From positions 1-51,511 of the forward strand of contig REDG01000057.1 in the NCBI GenBank assembly GCA_007693605.1: a stretch of DNA of 51,511 bases. Direction: 5' to 3'. This document shows positions 51,489 to 51,511 of this stretch, one piece after another. The stretch comes from Bradymonadales bacterium. GTDB lineage: Bacteria > Bdellovibrionota > UBA2394. Below the pieces are notes generated by a model. That model worked only from the letters and a program-made list of their open reading frames with translations, did not search any database and was not told where the DNA came from. Positions within the stretch are counted from its first letter, which is position 1. Every line of letters starts with the position of its first letter. The translations under genes were made by a program, and so were the position numbers.

Positions 51489-51511
51489 CCATCCTCAAAC
51501 CATGTCGACCG

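Overview
The window looks like chromosomal DNA of a Gram-negative bacterium close to the Bdellovibrionota or the myxobacterial group (former Deltaproteobacteria). This rests on family content only: a mitochondrial/spirochaete-type EF-G, FHA proteins with a DUF4388-like module, myxobacterial-style TPR plus outer-membrane barrel pairs, a DUF222-like HNH nuclease, and frequent GTG and TTG starts beside dense 4-nt operon overlaps. I see no rRNA, tRNA, CRISPR array or complete insertion sequence.

Layout. 1-3876: minus-strand operon of rhomboid protease, DUF4175-like coiled-coil membrane protein and a cut-off exported protein. 3986-7427: SEC-C protein, secreted protein, EVE protein and a large exported helical protein. 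7537-10747: EF-G and, divergently, a flagellin behind a clear sigma-28 promoter. 10825-17240: VTT/DedA-like protein, FMN reductase, class I aldolase, a solitary S4 paralogue and three exported proteins. 17359-20737: Mla/PqiC-type lipid-transport operon with a STAS-permease fusion. 20746-24215: mltD (five LysM) and rsmE between two inverted copies of a dispersed repeat. 24224-25894: RNase J. 26032-29098: asd and an exported beta-propeller. 29169-32814: outer-membrane protein, PBP4-type dacB, then rph-rdgB. 32729-34720: zinc-ribbon/TPR membrane protein. 34721-36455: repeat-rich spacer with two covarying hairpins, then the HNH nuclease. 36404-39662: oxidoreductase, HutG-like ureohydrolase and aminopeptidase P operon. 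39932-42859: barrel protein with a terminator in its leader, then a TPR-barrel pair. 42876-48385: methylmalonyl-CoA mutase catalytic chain, tatC, tatB and PBP1A. 48477-51155: three tandem genes carrying five FHA domains. 51156-51511: mosaic repeats.

Most genes serve the cell envelope (peptidoglycan synthesis and turnover, lipid transport, Tat export, barrels) and RNA or translation (EF-G, S4, RsmE, RNase J, RNase PH). The less explained material is the dispersed repeat family with inverted copies around mltD-rsmE, the paired covarying hairpins ahead of the HNH gene, a palindrome serving as the 3' coding end of two convergent genes, the leader terminator at 40797-40826, and the five-domain FHA array.
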